This document shows positions 15,254 through 18,664 of a DNA stretch of 18,664 nucleotides, piece by piece; the stretch's first letter is position 1, and the number at the start of each line of letters is the position of its first letter. The notes below the pieces were generated by a model. That model saw only the letters and a program-made list of their open reading frames with translations. It did not search any database and had not been told where the DNA came from. Source of the DNA: Bacteroidota bacterium (GTDB taxonomy: Bacteria; Bacteroidota; Bacteroidia; B-17B0; Aurantibacillaceae); assembly GCA_023433205.1 (NCBI GenBank), contig JAEZDS010000146.1:1-18664 (forward strand), in the 5' to 3' direction. The translations under genes were made by a program, and so were the position numbers.

Positions 15254-18200
15254 TTACTCTTTAATGATCCTGATCATGTTCACAGCATCCTGTGACTGAA
15301 CTTTCACATAATAAACACCGTTCGCAAAAGCGCTGATGTTGAGCTCAACGGTTGAAGCTGAAGTTTTTTCACTTGCAACAACCCGTCCGGTAACATCAAC
15401 CACCTCGATGTTTTTGAGAGAACCGTTATTGGTCTCAATGCTGAACTCACCGTTGTTGGGGTTCGGATAAACCTTCAGACCGCCGGTTGAAGAATAATCT
15501 TCAAGACCGGTACAATCCATCACAGCGATGGTGGCGAAATAAGAACCTTCACAACCATTGGCATCAGTACCGATTACGGTAAACTGAGTGGAAGAGTTGA
15601 TCTGGATCAAAGCAGGATTGCTTGTGTAGAAAGCACCCGGAGAAATGAACTGGTAGCTTACTCCACCCGTAGCTACTACCGGTGTTTCGTCTTCAGGACA
15701 AACCTCTGCAGGGTGCGTAGCGCTGATGGTTGGCGCGGTATGTACACTCACCTCAACCACAGCCTGGCTTTGACAATTGTATTGATTAGTGCCAATTACA
15801 GTGTAGGTCTCAGTATTGGCCGGGCTTACTGATACCAGCGCGCCTGACTGGTTGCTTGACCAGATGTAGCTGGTAGCACCAAAAGCCTGCAGGTTTGAAC
15901 TCTTTCCGGGACAAACCACAGCAGGATTCGCAAAAGCATTGATCTGCGGAGAAGGATTAACCAGTACTATCTGCGAACCGGTAGTCTGACAGTTAGAAAG
16001 TGTGCTGGTACCGGTCACATAATAAGTCGTCATACCCGGAGAGACAGGAGTAACACTAATGTTATCACCTGTGTCGCCGGTGCTCCATGAATAGGTATCA
16101 GCGCCTGAAGCTGTTAAGTTAACAGGCTGCCCGGCACAAACCGTGCTCTGGTTGCTGGCTACATTCATAGTGGGCGAGTTCAGGCTGCAGGGGATCTCAA
16201 TAGCAAGATCATCGAACGAAAGGTAGTAACCACAGCAGCTTCCGTTGCTGGTGCCTTCAACCTCTACATAATAGAGGCCACTGCTGGCAACTGTAAAGGT
16301 GTTTGATAGCGACTTGTAAACGTTACTGATTGCAGGCCCATTTGTGCTTGCCACTAACTGCTGCCCTGTTGAATTCTGATTTGGCCCAACGCGGATAGAA
16401 AGATCTGTCCAATTGGTATAACCGTAATATTCGGTTGTGTACCACACAGAGGCGCTGTAAGTAACTCCTGCATCAAGCCAGATGCCGTTAGTGAAAAAGC
16501 TGTGACTGCCTGAAGGCGTATAATACATCGATGCGAACTTGTTGCCTGAACGTGGCATCCTTCCCTGATCATTGGCACTTGTATAGGTGAAAGCGCCTCC
16601 ACCTAATGTTGGAGCCAGCCACGAACAGTTTGGTAACTGATTTTGTTTTGAGATACCCTCAAAGTTCTCAAAATATGGCACTGTGTTTGTTGTGGTGCCT
16701 GCTACATCAACAAAGCCCACCGGACTCACCATCTGGCTGCTGTTGGTACAGGTAACCACTGCCTGAAACCAGGTAGGAGTTGTTATGTTCGGAGCAGTGT
16801 GCATAGGTGTGGTAGCGCCAGACACAGGAGTAAAAGGTCCTACTGAAGAGGTAGTTGAAGATGACCATTGGTAAGTGATACCCAGGTCACTCGAGAAGTT
16901 CGATAGAATAAAATCAGCCGATTCTCCGGGGCAGATAGCATAAGTTGGAGATACCACTGAGCCTGGGTTGGGCGTACCTGTACATGGTACGCTTAAAAAC
17001 TCCAGGGCGCCAATGTCGGGTGTGGTGCCACTGCGGGGCTTCAGCTCGTTATCAAGAAAAACACCTACAGGAATACCCTGGTTGTTGAGAGTGGTATTGG
17101 TTGGGTGCAGGTCAGTTGCAGAAGTATATTGTGGATCTATAGAAAAACCATTAGGATCGGGACCCATTGCCTGCCAGGCAGCAAGGTTTGTGGCATTGCC
17201 GGTATAATAGCCAATATAATTATTGCCTGAACCGGTACCAGGTACAATGTTGTTACCGTCAATAACAATATCAGAAGTGACGCCTCCAGTGTAGATACCG
17301 TAGCGAGTGCCTGAGCCAGGTTTGCGCATGGTGATGATGTTGTTCATGATTCGGGTGGTACCATAGCTTGAGTTTGAATAGGCATAAATGCTGTACAGAG
17401 TTCCTGTATGATTGCCACCTGCCCAATCCCAGTCAAAGGTATTATGCAGAAAATCCCAGGCACCATAATAAGCATAGGGATAAAAACTGCCATTGTGTTT
17501 GATGTCAGTAAGAATGTTGTTTCTGAAAACATTTTTACCAACACCCTGCTGAGCCTGATAATACATGTACATATATATAGTGCCTGTGGCTCCCGGCTGA
17601 GAATCAAACAATTTTTCGATCCTGTTGCCGTCGATCATACAGTTGTTATTATACGCTGCATACATCAGGTACATGGTCGTTGAATTGGTCCTGTTCACCC
17701 TGTCAATGGTGCAGTTTTTCATAGTGAAATCCTGATTGTAATAAAAATAAGGACCATAATAGTACCAGTCGGTGATACGGCTGTTCATAATGGTGTTGTG
17801 GTGCGTATACGGCGCACTGGTTAAACCATAAGATACGTAACTGTAATATCCACAGGTTAAAGTACAGCTGTTTACAGTGTTGTAGTTACCACTTGCTGAA
17901 CCACCTGCAGTAGCACTGGTCATGTTTGAGCTGATAGAGAAGGGACATTGTCCGCTGCTCTGCTGGTTCTGGTTACAGGTAAACTGGCAGTTGTAAAACG
18001 TATTATAGTCTGCACCGCCGGAAAGTTTACAAACAAGCGCATAAGTAGATCCTGTTCCACGTACATCAAGATCATTTACCGTAAAATGGTCAGTCCCGTT
18101 CAAACCAAGTGTCCAGGGTGCACCAGAACTTGTGGCCTGAAAAGTAAGCACATTGTTGTTTCCGTTAATAATAACCTTGTTACTTTGGCTCACCCCTGAA

Positions 18201-18451
18201 ACCTGGTTAAAAGTTACCTGCTCATTGTAAGGGCATGTACCCGAAACAACATTAACAGTAACAGCACCGCTCACCCCCACCGAATTGATGTCAGAAGCAA
18301 AGGCGCTGAATGTCTGATAATTAGTTCCACCGGTGGCCTGGCCGCTGTTAATGGTGTAAACCCCGCTCAGCTGGGCATTCATGGTGCCGCCGAACATGCC
18401 AAGGAGCAACCCGGCCCCCAGCATTCTGATTTTTTTGTAGTTTTTTTTCAT
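15254..18451 (-). CDS. T9SS cargo protein: tyrosine-rich beta-helix, Ig-like, jelly-roll, sorting domain
   Basis: 1,065 residues from the ATG at 18451, which starts a clear signal peptide (MKKNYKKIRM..., cleavage near GGTMNAQ, 21-27). An upstream ATG at 18496 would bury it. Residues about 28-485 form a right-handed parallel beta-helix: an opening YTINSGQATGGTNYQTFS, many NNxI/NTI/CTI turns, and the closing TTPDIGALEF typical of such Bacteroidota domains. Between about 200 and 416 each coil carries a Tyr-rich strand. Then come an Ig-like domain (489-583), the jelly-roll module shared with the two paralogs (592-755, NFEGI...LPNCSW to LSFDDLAIEIPC), three Ig/PKD-like repeats (757-832, 833-904, 905-979) and the T9SS sorting domain (990-1065; VYPNPNNGEF, ANGVYYVKV, MIRIIKE). 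No pectate-lyase-like catalytic residues are evident, so binding or structure at the cell surface is more likely than catalysis. Confidence 0.9.
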   Translation of the reverse strand: MKKNYKKIRMLGAGLLLGMFGGTMNAQLSGVYTINSGQATGGTNYQTFSAFASDINSVGVSGAVTVNVVSGTCPYNEQVTFNQVSGVSQSNKVIINGNNNVLTFQATSSGAPWTLGLNGTDHFTVNDLDVRGTGSTYALVCKLSGGADYNTFYNCQFTCNQNQQSSGQCPFSISSNMTSATAGGSASGNYNTVNSCTLTCGYYSYVSYGLTSAPYTHHNTIMNSRITDWYYYGPYFYYNQDFTMKNCTIDRVNRTNSTTMYLMYAAYNNNCMIDGNRIEKLFDSQPGATGTIYMYMYYQAQQGVGKNVFRNNILTDIKHNGSFYPYAYYGAWDFLHNTFDWDWAGGNHTGTLYSIYAYSNSSYGTTRIMNNIITMRKPGSGTRYGIYTGGVTSDIVIDGNNIVPGTGSGNNYIGYYTGNATNLAAWQAMGPDPNGFSIDPQYTSATDLHPTNTTLNNQGIPVGVFLDNELKPRSGTTPDIGALEFLSVPCTGTPNPGSVVSPTYAICPGESADFILSNFSSDLGITYQWSSSTTSSVGPFTPVSGATTPMHTAPNITTPTWFQAVVTCTNSSQMVSPVGFVDVAGTTTNTVPYFENFEGISKQNQLPNCSWLAPTLGGGAFTYTSANDQGRMPRSGNKFASMYYTPSGSHSFFTNGIWLDAGVTYSASVWYTTEYYGYTNWTDLSIRVGPNQNSTGQQLVASTNGPAISNVYKSLSNTFTVASSGLYYVEVEGTSNGSCCGYYLSFDDLAIEIPCSLNSPTMNVASNQSTVCAGQPVNLTASGADTYSWSTGDTGDNISVTPVSPGMTTYYVTGTSTLSNCQTTGSQIVLVNPSPQINAFANPAVVCPGKSSNLQAFGATSYIWSSNQSGALVSVSPANTETYTVIGTNQYNCQSQAVVEVSVHTAPTISATHPAEVCPEDETPVVATGGVSYQFISPGAFYTSNPALIQINSSTQFTVIGTDANGCEGSYFATIAVMDCTGLEDYSSTGGLKVYPNPNNGEFSIETNNGSLKNIEVVDVTGRVVASEKTSASTVELNISAFANGVYYVKVQSQDAVNMIRIIKE

Positions 18452-18664
18452 GTTTAGAAGATTTATGATTTGCAATTTATACAATTCACCATGCACTTTT
18501 ACATTTTTTTTAAGATTGCCTTAAAAATTAATCACTGACGGCATTAAAAAGACTGAAAATCAAGACCCTAAAAACAATTTTGGCCACCAGCCTGTCATAT
18601 TGATATTTCACAGCTGTCCAAAACAAATTGATTTAGACATGGCTCATGTGATTTCATGAGGCTT
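18452..18664. other. Upstream region of the beta-helix gene
   Basis: 213 bp of AT-rich non-coding sequence. On the minus strand TAAATTGCA lies 19 bases before the ATG at 18451, and the same TAAATTGCA plus a CTAAACATG start context occurs upstream of the gene at 12567, so it is a candidate shared promoter or leader. CTCATG/CATGAG forms a 6-bp hairpin at 18643-18660, near the window end. No gene is seen. Confidence 0.35.

Noticed and set aside
18643..18660. CTCATG/CATGAG hairpin near the right edge
   Set aside because: Six base pairs without a T-run; too weak to name and its context is cut off by the window end.

Overview
The window looks like chromosomal DNA of a member of the Bacteroidota. 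Three large secreted proteins carry type IX secretion (T9SS) C-terminal sorting domains, and two of them also carry GEVED modules. Signal peptides end in A-Q, and several genes have TAnnTTTG-like promoter elements with very short leaders instead of Shine-Dalgarno sites. I cannot name the genus. No T9SS machinery genes lie in the window.

Layout. 1-303 (-): N-terminal part of a secreted beta-propeller (SBBP-type) protein, cut by the window edge. 661-5050 (+): a putative outer-membrane beta-barrel porin, a P-type cation ATPase that lacks the usual calcium ligands, a short out-of-frame signal-peptide remnant, and a membrane protein with a DUF305 domain; these may share a metal or ion role. 5066-7910: housekeeping-like single genes, namely a DUF427 protein (-), a membrane fatty-acid desaturase (+), a small protein with a CPxH...CC motif (-) and exodeoxyribonuclease III (+).

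7911-10250 is a gene-poor repeat block: imperfect tandem copies of a roughly 136-bp element with CACAGAGGAACACA-type arms, and a degenerate ACTGC-rich tract. One copy is interrupted by what reads as a complete 1.86-kb group II intron on the minus strand (8181-10041), encoding an endonuclease-less reverse transcriptase/maturase. Taking the intron out rejoins the repeat almost exactly, and a hexanucleotide in domain I (AAACAG) is complementary to the last six bases of the 5' exon (CTGTTT), so both ends can be placed.

10252-18451 (-) is a tandem family of three paralogous T9SS cargo proteins. All share the same C-terminal half: an Ig-like domain, a jelly-roll module resembling choice-of-anchor J, three Ig/PKD-like repeats and the sorting domain. 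Their N-terminal modules differ: GEVED in two, and a tyrosine-rich parallel beta-helix in the third. Each is followed by its own strong hairpin terminator, so they are probably separate transcription units. The most notable points are the intron-in-repeat arrangement, the module swapping among the paralogs with the tyrosine-striped helix, and the ATPase/DUF305 pair.
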